This document shows, in pieces, positions 7,753 through 14,703 of a stretch of 14,982 nt of DNA. The number at the start of each line of letters is the position of its first letter. The stretch's first letter is position 1. Source of the stretch: an uncultured bacterium (lineage in GTDB: Bacteria > Bacillota_I > Bacilli_A > RF39 > UBA660). Under the pieces are notes generated by a model that did not search any database, had not been told where the DNA came from, and worked only from the letters and a program-made list of their open reading frames with translations. Where the stretch lies: the NCBI GenBank assembly GCA_949288625.1, contig CASEKZ010000054.1, forward strand, positions 1-14,982. Reading direction: 5' to 3'. The position numbers and the translations under genes are program-made.

Positions 7753-8463
7753 TTATAATAACGTGGCGGAATCAAGCGCCAACGTGATCATTTCGTTAAA
7801 GCCGTTTTGCCTTTCTTTGCTAGATAACTCCTCGCCGGTTATCAAACTATTAGATATTGTTAAAATGCAAGAGGCCCGCTTTTTTAACAGCTTTGCGTTT
7901 GAAAAAAGTGCAAAAGACTCCATTTCAAGCGCACAACAGTTATACTTTTCATATATAATAGAAGGATTTTCCGTTTTATTATAATATACATCACTACAAT
8001 ATACGTTAGATTTAATTAAGTTTACGTTGTTTTTATAAGCGATTAAAGCAATTTTATCATTTAAATAATTACTACTTTCTTTTTCATTAGAATCATCGTT
8101 ATTTAAAACCTTTGCATAACTAGATAAAGAATAGGACTTATCTACCAAAACAACGCTTCTTAATGGTAATTTATTAGTCAGTGCCCCAGCTGAGCCTACC
8201 CTTATTATGTTATCAACATCATACTCCTTAAATAATTCATACGAATAAATACCAACCGAAGGATTACCCATACCATGAGCCATAATGGTTATTTTCTTCT
8301 TCTTATAATAACCAGTATAAGCATACATTCCTCTTACTTTATTTACTAACTTATAATCATCAAGAAAGTTTTCTGCAATGTATTTAGCTCTTAACGGATC
8401 CCCCGGCATTATTACGGTTTTTGCTATATCTTCTTTTTTAGCTTCATTATGTGGTGTTGGCAT
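7753..8463 (-). CDS. deoD: DeoD-type purine nucleoside phosphorylase
   Basis: This enzyme cleaves purine (deoxy)nucleosides with phosphate to a base and (deoxy)ribose 1-phosphate in cytoplasmic salvage. The 236 residues match the hexameric DeoD family in length. They show the N-terminal TPH motif (H5), GDPLRA (phosphate-binding R25), R44 from the neighbouring-subunit site, AHGMGNPS at 62-69, RVGSAGA at 88-94, and EMES at 180-183. One key position differs: where E. coli PNP has the catalytic Asp204 in an SDH motif, this protein reads SNS, with N205. Its partner Arg (R218, E. coli Arg217) is kept. This could shift substrate preference to 6-oxopurines. The ATG has AAAGGA 9 nt upstream. It is the first gene of the operon that continues into yfmF. 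Confidence 0.95.
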   Translation of the reverse strand: MPTPHNEAKKEDIAKTVIMPGDPLRAKYIAENFLDDYKLVNKVRGMYAYTGYYKKKKITIMAHGMGNPSVGIYSYELFKEYDVDNIIRVGSAGALTNKLPLRSVVLVDKSYSLSSYAKVLNNDDSNEKESSNYLNDKIALIAYKNNVNLIKSNVYCSDVYYNKTENPSIIYEKYNCCALEMESFALFSNAKLLKKRASCILTISNSLITGEELSSKERQNGFNEMITLALDSATLL

Positions 8464-8508
8464 GTTATTTTTTCCTTTCTAATTTATAAAAATCGTTTTT
8501 ACAAAAAC

Positions 8509-8514
8509 ATTATA
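8509..8514 (-). promoter_or_regulatory. deoD: Extended -10 promoter of deoD operon
   Basis: On the minus strand, TGA-TATAAT gives a consensus -10 with the TG extension. The expected -35 position (8532-8537, TCAAAA) is poor, which is usual for extended -10 promoters. It lies in the 120-nt gap shared with the divergent peptidase promoter, and the two promoters overlap. A leader of about 40 nt is predicted. Confidence 0.65.
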
Positions 8515-8524
8515 TCATAAATCA

Positions 8525-8552
8525 TTGCTTATTTTGATTTTTGTGATAAAAT
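8525..8552 (+). promoter_or_regulatory. Promoter of the plus-strand peptidase gene
   Basis: -35 TTGCTT (8525-8530) and -10 TAAAAT (8547-8552) are separated by 16 nt, with a TG extension before the -10. It is divergent from, and overlapping with, the deoD promoter region, so the two could be mutually exclusive or co-regulated (inference). Confidence 0.6.
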
Positions 8553-8583
8553 AAATAACCATTAACAAAAAGGAAGTAAGTTT

Positions 8584-9630
8584 ATGCGAAAATATTATTG
8601 GGATAAAAAAGAATTATTAAGAGAATTTAAAACACTAAACGCAATGTTACATAACAATCGGGTTAGTGACGATGAAAAGAAAAAAATTCAAAAAAAGATA
8701 ATCATGTTACAAGACATGAATATGTGTTCCAAAGCTTTAATGCGATACATAAATAATTATAGGTTTTTTAATTATGATAGTTACTTCAACGTTTATAACG
8801 CTAAAGAAGAATTAAAAAATAACATAACTCAATTACAAGATAACATAATGAAAGCAAGTTTTGATTTAGTTTATAATAGTAAGATAAGCTATGTTAATCC
8901 AAAAGTATATAAAAGGTTTTTACCAGAGAATTTAAAGATATTTTTTGAAAAAGAGGTATTTTTAAATGCAGATGGTAAAGAAGAAGATTTCAAAAGAATA
9001 ACCGAGTGTAAAAATCACTTTTTATATTTAGATAAACATATGGAAAATGGTTGTTTTTTTCCGTACGATAAAAAAGCATTCATATTATCTAATGGTAAAA
9101 ATAACATAAGATCTTTTGTTACTTTGTCACACGAATTAGGTCATTACTTGGAATTTTGTTTTAACGATTTTTTTATTAGCTCAAATAACGAATCAAAACT
9201 ATATGAAGAAGTATCAAGTCTTTTTTTAGAGCACATAAGCATAGATGTTCTAAAAAAGCATGGTATTATAGATGAAAAAGAAAAAATTGATATACAAAAA
9301 CAAATAATGCAAATTAACACCTCAACTGCGGAGGATTACTATTTAATAAAAATGATTGCAAATGATTCAAACCCAACTAACTTAGATAAAATAAGAGTAC
9401 ATTTTTATAATGATGTAGTTAAAAATTTAACCTATTATTATTCATACATAATTGCTATTAATCTTTACTATCAATATATAGAAGATCCTAATAGCGCAAA
9501 TAATAATTTAAGAAAATTATTAATAAATTACTCTGATGAAAATGAAAAAGAGCTATTAAAAGAATGTGACATTGACGTTAATACAAACGTATTAAAAAAA
9601 CACTTGGAAATACTAAAAAGCAGCAACTAA
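8584..9630 (+). CDS. Short M3-like (oligopeptidase F-type) HExxH metallopeptidase
   Basis: This is a 348-residue predicted cytoplasmic zinc peptidase with no signal peptide. The zinc motif is HELGH at 183-187. About 20 residues further on, an LYEEVSSLF-LE segment (207-216) resembles the E-V-A-S-x-F-N-E motif carrying the third zinc ligand in M3 (thimet/PepF) peptidases, so E208 or E209 is a candidate ligand. The N-terminal half (about 10-95) is helical and Lys/Asn-rich. M3 enzymes are usually about 550-700 residues, so only the catalytic half is recognisable and the N-terminal part is abbreviated or diverged. The ATG follows AAGGAAG with 7 nt spacing. It is the only plus-strand gene. Its stop overlaps the convergent ftsK stop by 4 nt. 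Assignment to M3 rests on the zinc-site context and is moderately sure. A metallopeptidase of some kind is very likely. Confidence 0.8.
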   Translation: MRKYYWDKKELLREFKTLNAMLHNNRVSDDEKKKIQKKIIMLQDMNMCSKALMRYINNYRFFNYDSYFNVYNAKEELKNNITQLQDNIMKASFDLVYNSKISYVNPKVYKRFLPENLKIFFEKEVFLNADGKEEDFKRITECKNHFLYLDKHMENGCFFPYDKKAFILSNGKNNIRSFVTLSHELGHYLEFCFNDFFISSNNESKLYEEVSSLFLEHISIDVLKKHGIIDEKEKIDIQKQIMQINTSTAEDYYLIKMIANDSNPTNLDKIRVHFYNDVVKNLTYYYSYIIAINLYYQYIEDPNSANNNLRKLLINYSDENEKELLKECDIDVNTNVLKKHLEILKSSN

Positions 9631-9640
9631 TCTTGCTGCT
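9614..9640 (-). terminator. ftsK terminator inside the convergent gene ends
   Basis: Arms AGCAGCAA (9619-9626) and TTGCTGCT (9633-9640) make an 8-bp GC-containing stem with a 6-nt loop. On the minus strand it is followed directly by TTTTTA, giving a good intrinsic terminator for ftsK. On the plus strand the same hairpin has no immediate T-tract, so termination of the peptidase transcript there is less certain. The stop codons of both genes fall in the loop. Confidence 0.75.
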
Positions 9641-11810
9641 GTTCATCTTTATTATCTTCGTATTTTACTAATACTTCTCTTGGTTTTGAGCCGTTAGGTG
9701 GACCTACTATTCCCCTTTCTTCAAGTAAGTCTATCATTCTAGCCGCCCTATTATATCCTAAACGATATTTTCTTTGAAGTAAAGAAGCACTAGTTTTCCC
9801 ACTTTTAATTACAAAATCCACGATTTCGTTGTACAAAGGATCATCATATTGATCATCTTTTTCATCATAACTTAAGGCCCCTGCTGGTTTATCAGTTAAA
9901 TTAGTAAAGGTCTCATCATATTTAGCTTTTTGTTGTTTAATAGTGTAATCAACGACCTTTTGAACTTCTTCTTCAGATACAAACGCACCTTGTATTCTAA
10001 TTGGCGTTGCCTCTCCCATAGGTTTAAATAACATATCACCTTTTCCAATTAATTTTTCTGCTCCCGTCATATCAAGAATCGTTCTTGAATCAATTGATGA
10101 TGACACCGTAAAGGCAATACGTGATGGAATGTTTGCTTTAACTACTCCAGTAATAACGTCAGTTGATGGTCTTTGGGTTGCAACAATTAAATGAATTCCA
10201 GCCGCACGAGCCATTTGGGTTATCCTCATAATCGAGTCTTCTACTTCTTTTGCTGCAACTAGCATTAAATCAGCAAGTTCATCTATTAAAACAACGATGT
10301 ATGGTAACTTTTGTAAAGATGTATCCCCTGCGTCAATTTTTGTTTGAACCATTCTGTTGTAACCCTCAATGTTCTTAGTTCCAGAATTACTTAACAAATC
10401 GTAACGACGTTCCATTTCCTCAACTATTTTCTTTAAAGCAATAGAAGCTTTTTTAGGATCATTAACAACGGGTGAAAGAAGGTGCGGAACCCCATTATAC
10501 ATTGAAAGTTCAACCTTTTTTGGATCAACCATCACAAGCTTTACCTCATCTGGTTTAGCGCGCATTAAAATACTTGTAATTATGGAATTTACACAAACAG
10601 ACTTACCAGAACCAGTAGCACCCGCTATTAAAAGATGTGGTGTTTTATTAACCTCCATAAATCTTGGGTTACCCATAATATCTTTTCCCAAAACAACAAG
10701 TAACTTACTATCTTGTTTTTCTTTAGGTGCTGCAGCTAATACCTCTCTTAAAGAAACTGGCGTCGCCACCTTGTTTGGAATATCAATACCTATCGTACTT
10801 TTACCAGGTATTGGAGCTTGTATACGAACATCTTTAGCGGCTAAAGATAATGCTATTTCCTTATTTAAACTAAGAATTTTATTAACTTTTGTTCCCGATT
10901 TTAGTTCTAATTCATACTGGGTAACGGTTGGACCAACATGAGCTTCTACTACTTTTCCATGAATATCAAAGTCACTTAAAACTTGTTCTAATAGTTTTAT
11001 GTTAGTAGCAATGTTTTCTTCATTAACCTTCGTATTAACTTTTCTTGGAATATTTAGTAAAGAAATTGATGGCAGTTTGTATTGTCCACTAACAACTTCC
11101 TGTTCTTTATCATCATGTTCCTCAATGCTAGCATGATTTAAGTCATTAACACTTGAAATAACAACCCTCGTATCCAAATTTGAAGAATCATCATTTTTTT
11201 CCTCTTCTTTAGCATCTTCATTTTCTTCTTTATTTTTATTAAGCCATTTTTTTGGAACAAAAAACAATATTAACTTCTTTATTAAAGATGCCGCAGAAAC
11301 ATTAAAGATAAGCATAATACCAAATAATATTAAAGCCCAACATATTATTTTAGACCCTATAACATCAAAAGCTAAAACAAATAAATACGAAAATATTGCA
11401 CCTAGTATGCCTCCGCCTTGAATAAAATTAACATCATTAAATCCCGAAACTATGTTAGCTATTGTATCTTCAAAAACAACCTTACCTACGTTAGTATCAT
11501 ACATTATATACTTAACGTGAGACATTGAAAGAATAGCTATCGCAAGTAAATAAAAACCTATTAATTTTTTATTCAAAAGCTTTGGTTTTTCCCTAAATAA
11601 TAAAACATACCCACCAACTATTAAAAAGAAAACCAATCCCCAATTATAATAAGCTCCAAATAGAAAAATACTAAAATTACTAACCATTTCGCCAACGAAT
11701 CCAGATCTTAAAAGTCCAAGAATCGTTAAGACTATATATAAAATACCAAATATTTCTACTGGAATTTTTCCCTTTTTCTTACTAGAAGATGACGTTTTTT
11801 TCTTAGCCAT
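9627..11810 (-). CDS. ftsK: DNA translocase FtsK/SpoIIIE
   Basis: This is a membrane-anchored hexameric motor that pumps chromosomal DNA through the closing division septum. At 727 residues it is close to the usual Firmicute length. The N-terminus has about four hydrophobic segments (roughly 18-38, 56-72, 83-98, 133-172). An acidic linker at about 191-245 follows, then the alpha/beta motor: Walker A GATGSGKS at 397-404, VDPKKVELSMYNG at 428-440, Walker B VVLIDELAD at 506-514, and an ATQRPS motif at 544-549. The C-terminal gamma winged-helix domain (about 655-717) carries RKYRLGYNRAARMID, the part that reads orienting sequences. The start ATG follows GGGGTGATGAG, whose GGTGAT can pair with 16S rRNA. 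It is monocistronic, with its own promoter and terminator. Whether it acts in vegetative division or sporulation cannot be told from the sequence. Confidence 0.97.
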   Translation of the reverse strand: MAKKKTSSSSKKKGKIPVEIFGILYIVLTILGLLRSGFVGEMVSNFSIFLFGAYYNWGLVFFLIVGGYVLLFREKPKLLNKKLIGFYLLAIAILSMSHVKYIMYDTNVGKVVFEDTIANIVSGFNDVNFIQGGGILGAIFSYLFVLAFDVIGSKIICWALILFGIMLIFNVSAASLIKKLILFFVPKKWLNKNKEENEDAKEEEKNDDSSNLDTRVVISSVNDLNHASIEEHDDKEQEVVSGQYKLPSISLLNIPRKVNTKVNEENIATNIKLLEQVLSDFDIHGKVVEAHVGPTVTQYELELKSGTKVNKILSLNKEIALSLAAKDVRIQAPIPGKSTIGIDIPNKVATPVSLREVLAAAPKEKQDSKLLVVLGKDIMGNPRFMEVNKTPHLLIAGATGSGKSVCVNSIITSILMRAKPDEVKLVMVDPKKVELSMYNGVPHLLSPVVNDPKKASIALKKIVEEMERRYDLLSNSGTKNIEGYNRMVQTKIDAGDTSLQKLPYIVVLIDELADLMLVAAKEVEDSIMRITQMARAAGIHLIVATQRPSTDVITGVVKANIPSRIAFTVSSSIDSRTILDMTGAEKLIGKGDMLFKPMGEATPIRIQGAFVSEEEVQKVVDYTIKQQKAKYDETFTNLTDKPAGALSYDEKDDQYDDPLYNEIVDFVIKSGKTSASLLQRKYRLGYNRAARMIDLLEERGIVGPPNGSKPREVLVKYEDNKDEQQQD

Positions 11811-11835
11811 CTCATCACCCCGCTATCACAAGATA

Positions 11836-11864
11836 ATTATATCACGTAAAATAAAAGAAGTAAA
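11836..11864 (-). promoter_or_regulatory. ftsK: ftsK promoter, extended -10
   Basis: On the minus strand, TGA-TATAAT (-10 at 11836-11841) lies 17 nt from TTTACT (-35 at 11859-11864). It sits about 25 nt upstream of the ftsK start, giving a short leader. The -35 is imperfect but the extended -10 is full consensus. Confidence 0.7.
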
Positions 11865-12010
11865 TTTAAGTGTTCATAACTATACATTAATTTACCATTT
11901 TATTTAATTTTTTATTATTTAAAAATAAATCAGTTATGTTTTTTACGTCATTTTTCTTTTGGATAACATTATTTTCTTATTAATCTTTAGTTCATTTAAA
12001 AACACAACAA
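11865..12010. other. AT-rich intergenic spacer, nothing recognised
   Basis: This is the gap between the ogg terminator and the ftsK promoter. Both strands are broken by stops within a few codons of every ATG with a plausible ribosome site. I see no tRNA, repeat or stable structured RNA. It includes several T-rich and A-rich runs. Confidence 0.5.
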
Positions 12011-12041
12011 AAAAAAGAAAAAGAGTATTTTTTTCTTTTTT
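12011..12041 (-). terminator. Terminator of the rel-PAP2-ogg operon
   Basis: Perfectly complementary arms AAAAAAGAAAAA and TTTTTCTTTTTT (12 bp, one G-C pair, 7-nt loop) start 16 nt beyond the ogg stop. The minus-strand 3' arm runs into further Ts. The stem has little GC, so strength is uncertain, but position and the lack of anything better support it. The symmetry could let it work on both strands. Confidence 0.6.
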
Positions 12042-12056
12042 ACATAACTAACCATA

Positions 12057-12890
12057 TCATTTGTTATTTCTACTATAATTAAATAGGTATTGTATTGCAA
12101 GCCCACTATACTTACCATAAGTTTTAATAGCAAACTTTCTTATTTTATTTTCACCTTCAATATTATAATCACTTTTCATTATCTTTTTTACCCAAGTATC
12201 AATTGGGAAAACATCATATTTTTGGTAAGCAAATAAAAGTATGCAAGAAGCAACCTTAGCACCAATCCCGTTATTTTCCATTAACTTATTTAATGCATCC
12301 GCTGTGTCAAGCGTATAAAATTCATCTAAATTAACCTCACCTTTATTTAATTTATCAACCATTGCTTTTAAATATTTATCCCTAAACCCTACTTTACAAG
12401 ATCTAAAATCACTAATACTTACATCTTTCAAATCCTTATAACTTGGAAAAAGATAATATTCCTTACCATCAAAAATTACCTTTTTACCATATTTTTTGGC
12501 AATGTTATTTAAACTACTTGCTATTTGTGGCACACCATTATTCGCGGATATTATGTACTCCATAATCGTTTCAAAAGGATCTTGCTTAATCATGTTAAGC
12601 CCTTTTGAAAACAAAACCGCATCTTTTATTTTGTCATCTTTTTTAATTAAATAATTATTAATCACATCATAATCATTATCCAAATCAAAATAGTTTCTAA
12701 CGATAATTTCTAGATCTTTTTCATCATTTGATGATACATATAAAAAGCCACCTTTTTCATATACGTTAATTACCCTATCCTTTAAGATAACATCATAACT
12801 ATCATTTTCCTGCTTAAAAAACCTAAATATTTGGCCACAAGTTATCGTATCATCCAATTTAAATGGTTTTTCTATCTTTATTTTTATCAT
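12057..12890 (-). CDS. ogg: OGG1-type 8-oxoguanine DNA glycosylase/AP lyase
   Basis: This protein removes oxidised guanine from DNA and can nick the abasic site (HhH-GPD superfamily). The 277 residues show the OGG N-terminal CGQIFRF motif at 18-24 and the QDPFE motif at 103-107, with SANN at 115-118. The helix-hairpin-helix NNGIGAKVASC is at 207-217, with the catalytic Lys at K212 (human K249). FPIDTWV carries the catalytic Asp at D231 (human D268). The protein is close to human OGG1 in organisation without its eukaryotic extensions. The ATG at 12890 overlaps the end of the PAP2 gene by 32 nt. It is supported by GGAG 7 nt upstream, and a later TTG start would cut into the family's N-terminal domain. 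It is the last gene of the operon. Confidence 0.93.
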   Translation of the reverse strand: MIKIKIEKPFKLDDTITCGQIFRFFKQENDSYDVILKDRVINVYEKGGFLYVSSNDEKDLEIIVRNYFDLDNDYDVINNYLIKKDDKIKDAVLFSKGLNMIKQDPFETIMEYIISANNGVPQIASSLNNIAKKYGKKVIFDGKEYYLFPSYKDLKDVSISDFRSCKVGFRDKYLKAMVDKLNKGEVNLDEFYTLDTADALNKLMENNGIGAKVASCILLFAYQKYDVFPIDTWVKKIMKSDYNIEGENKIRKFAIKTYGKYSGLAIQYLFNYSRNNK

Positions 12891-13500
12891 TACTAAACTC
12901 CATATTCATAAATAAGTTAGATATTAATAATATTATACTTCCTAAAATAAGACTTGCAATAACATCTGTTAAATAATGTGCCCCAAAATATATTCTGCTA
13001 AACCCAGTTAGGAGAATCATAAACAAAAACAACAATATAAGAGGAACTTTCCACTTACCGTTAACTTTCTTATAAACTAGTAAAATTAATGTTCCATAAA
13101 AAAGAAAAGCTGTTATTGTGTGTCCAGAAGGATAACTAAAACCATCTTGCATAATCCACTTCCAAACCGGTCTTGATCTTTTTATTGCTATCTTTAAAAT
13201 TTGTGATACAAATACACCCGCACCTACGTTTAAAATAACGTATTTGAAATCAGAAATAGATTTATTTTTCCAAAAAATTATACCTGTTAAGATTAATAAA
13301 ACGATAATGCTAATGGTTGATGCTAAACTAGTGATTAAGTATAAAATTTTTGTTGCTGAATCATTTTTAAAATTTATAACACCATTATAAAAGCGTTCAT
13401 CAATCATGCTTGTCTTGCCCAAAACAACAAAAATAGTAAGAGACACAAAACATACCAATAAAATCGCTATAAAATAATATTCCTTTTTTAATTTATCCAT
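12859..13500 (-). CDS. PAP2-family membrane phosphatase
   Basis: This is an integral membrane lipid phosphatase of the PAP2 superfamily, acting outside the membrane on phosphatidic acid, undecaprenyl diphosphate or phosphatidylglycerophosphate-like substrates. The 213 residues have about six hydrophobic segments. All three catalytic motifs are complete: KIAIKRSRP at 103-111 (K-x6-R-P), PSGH at 124-127, and SRIYFGAHYLTD at 168-179 (S-R-x5-H-x3-D), with H127 and H175 the expected catalytic pair. The ATG at 13500 has GGAG about 8 nt upstream and overlaps the rel stop by 8 nt. Its 3' end overlaps ogg by 32 nt. The substrate is not determined. An undecaprenyl diphosphate (BcrC-like) role is one plausible choice. 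Confidence 0.92.
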   Translation of the reverse strand: MDKLKKEYYFIAILLVCFVSLTIFVVLGKTSMIDERFYNGVINFKNDSATKILYLITSLASTISIIVLLILTGIIFWKNKSISDFKYVILNVGAGVFVSQILKIAIKRSRPVWKWIMQDGFSYPSGHTITAFLFYGTLILLVYKKVNGKWKVPLILLFLFMILLTGFSRIYFGAHYLTDVIASLILGSIILLISNLFMNMEFSNDKNKDRKTI

Positions 13501-14617
13501 GACTAACTCCGTTTTTTGATAATTTACTAAGTTCCTTTTTCATTTGATCGGTTACTTCTTTTTCAGCATCCGAGTCCAAATCAGAAAATACTCCTAAATC
13601 ATTTACTTTTTGCATTTGTTCAGTACGAATTCTAACTTGAATATCAACACCCTTATATGAACCATTTGTATTTAATGATTTATATCCATTAGCTTTAGGT
13701 GATGCTATATAATCAACCATTCCCTTTGGAATTAATCTACAAAAGCCATTAACAACTCCAAGTGTTTGATAGCACATAAATACCTTGTTTAAAATCATTT
13801 TTATCGCTAGTAAATCTTCTATTTCATATGCTTTTTTACCATTTATAACCTCATCATAAATTCCGCCAACGTTTTTAACCCTATAGTTATACCTCATACC
13901 AATTCCTTGGTGGCTTAATTTTTCTTGAACCTTACTTGCCAATGACTCAAGCGTCGCCCCACGCTTTTTCTTTAAACACTCTCTTAAATTATAATATTTC
14001 AAAAACTCATCATTATCTAAATAATATAAACACTGATCTTGTAGTTCGTCTTTTAACTGATAAATCCCAAGTATCTTGGTAATAGGAACATAAAAATCTT
14101 TTGTTTCATTAGCAATTTCCTTTTGTTTTTCATCACTTAAAACAGATAGAGTATGCATGTTATGAAGACGATCTCCAAGCTTAACCGCAATCGATCTTAC
14201 ATCATTTTTAGCACTTGTTATAATTTTTTCATGAGTTGGATGATTTACATCCGTTCCGATTTTAGTTACACCATCAACAAGTGATGCTATAGTACTTCCA
14301 AAATCAGCCTCACACTCTTCTAAAGTATAAGCTGTATCCTCTAAAGTATCATGCAAAAGCGCCGCACAAACAGTTTCATAATCAAGACCATAAATTGCCA
14401 AAATACTTGCGGCCGCAATCGGATGATTAACATAAGGTTCACCGGTTTTTCTATACTGTCCAGCATGAAGCGATAAAGCTTTATATAAAGCTTTATAAAT
14501 CACTGCTATTTGATTAGCATCAAATTGTTTACAAGTCGGTATTAACTTGATAAAATCGTGATGGCTTTTAGAAAACAAATCATCTAATTTTTTAAAATAT
14601 TTTTTAGTTTCTAGCAC
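13493..14617 (-). CDS. rel: Rel/SpoT-family protein: intact HD hydrolase, degenerate synthetase, no TGS/ACT
   Basis: Rel proteins make and degrade the alarmone (p)ppGpp. From the GTG at 14617 (374 residues), the N-terminal HD hydrolase domain keeps R56, H65, H89-D90, E93-D94, D149 and N153, matching the Mn2+-hydrolase residues. The synthetase domain (about 230-345) is recognisable (R246, K248, D268, K308, Y312). The catalytic Glu of the E-V-Q-I-R-T motif is Gln (Q327, in QVRIRT), the D-L-x-x-I-R Arg is Lys (K273), and the S-L-H-T His is Asn (N316). The protein ends right after this domain, so the TGS, helical, zinc-finger and ACT regions (about 350 residues) are missing. Hydrolase-only activity is the inference. 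The frame extends to a TTG at 14641, but GAGGTG lies 6 nt before the GTG, and the promoter leaves almost no leader for the TTG. It overlaps the PAP2 gene. Confidence 0.88.
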   Translation of the reverse strand: MLETKKYFKKLDDLFSKSHHDFIKLIPTCKQFDANQIAVIYKALYKALSLHAGQYRKTGEPYVNHPIAAASILAIYGLDYETVCAALLHDTLEDTAYTLEECEADFGSTIASLVDGVTKIGTDVNHPTHEKIITSAKNDVRSIAVKLGDRLHNMHTLSVLSDEKQKEIANETKDFYVPITKILGIYQLKDELQDQCLYYLDNDEFLKYYNLRECLKKKRGATLESLASKVQEKLSHQGIGMRYNYRVKNVGGIYDEVINGKKAYEIEDLLAIKMILNKVFMCYQTLGVVNGFCRLIPKGMVDYIASPKANGYKSLNTNGSYKGVDIQVRIRTEQMQKVNDLGVFSDLDSDAEKEVTDQMKKELSKLSKNGVSHG

Positions 14618-14659
14618 CTTTATCACCTCTTTTTTAAACAAGATAAATTGTTTATGTAT

Positions 14660-14688
14660 ATAATACTACACTTTTAGAACAAAAGCAA
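14660..14688 (-). promoter_or_regulatory. rel: Promoter of the rel-PAP2-ogg operon
   Basis: On the minus strand, -35 TTGCTT (14683-14688) and -10 TATTAT (14660-14665) are 17 nt apart. The predicted transcript start, near 14653, leaves about 35 nt before the GTG start at 14617. The -35 lies in the descending arm and T-tract of the hairpin at 14685-14703, next to the transposon end. Confidence 0.65.
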
Positions 14689-14703
14689 AATTAAAAATTT
14701 TGC
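14681..14703 (-). terminator. Hairpin at the transposon end: terminator or right-end hairpin
   Basis: A perfect inverted repeat, GCAAAATT and AATTTTGC with a 3-nt loop (14685-14703), is followed on the minus strand by TTTTGTT. As an RNA it would end the tnpB/omegaRNA transcript. As single-stranded DNA it could be the subterminal hairpin that IS200/IS605 transposases recognise. The sequence does not decide between them. Confidence 0.5.

Noticed and set aside
7763..7984. Plus-strand open frame inside deoD
   Set aside because: It is antisense to well-conserved deoD codons and has no supporting signals.
10582..10941. Plus-strand open frame of 119 codons inside ftsK
   Set aside because: It covers the antisense of the conserved motor domain. 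Strong coding constraint on the minus strand explains the lack of stops.
14618..14641. Longer rel start at a TTG codon
   Set aside because: It has no Shine-Dalgarno sequence and would begin almost at the predicted transcript start. The GTG at 14617 has GAGGTG 6 nt upstream.
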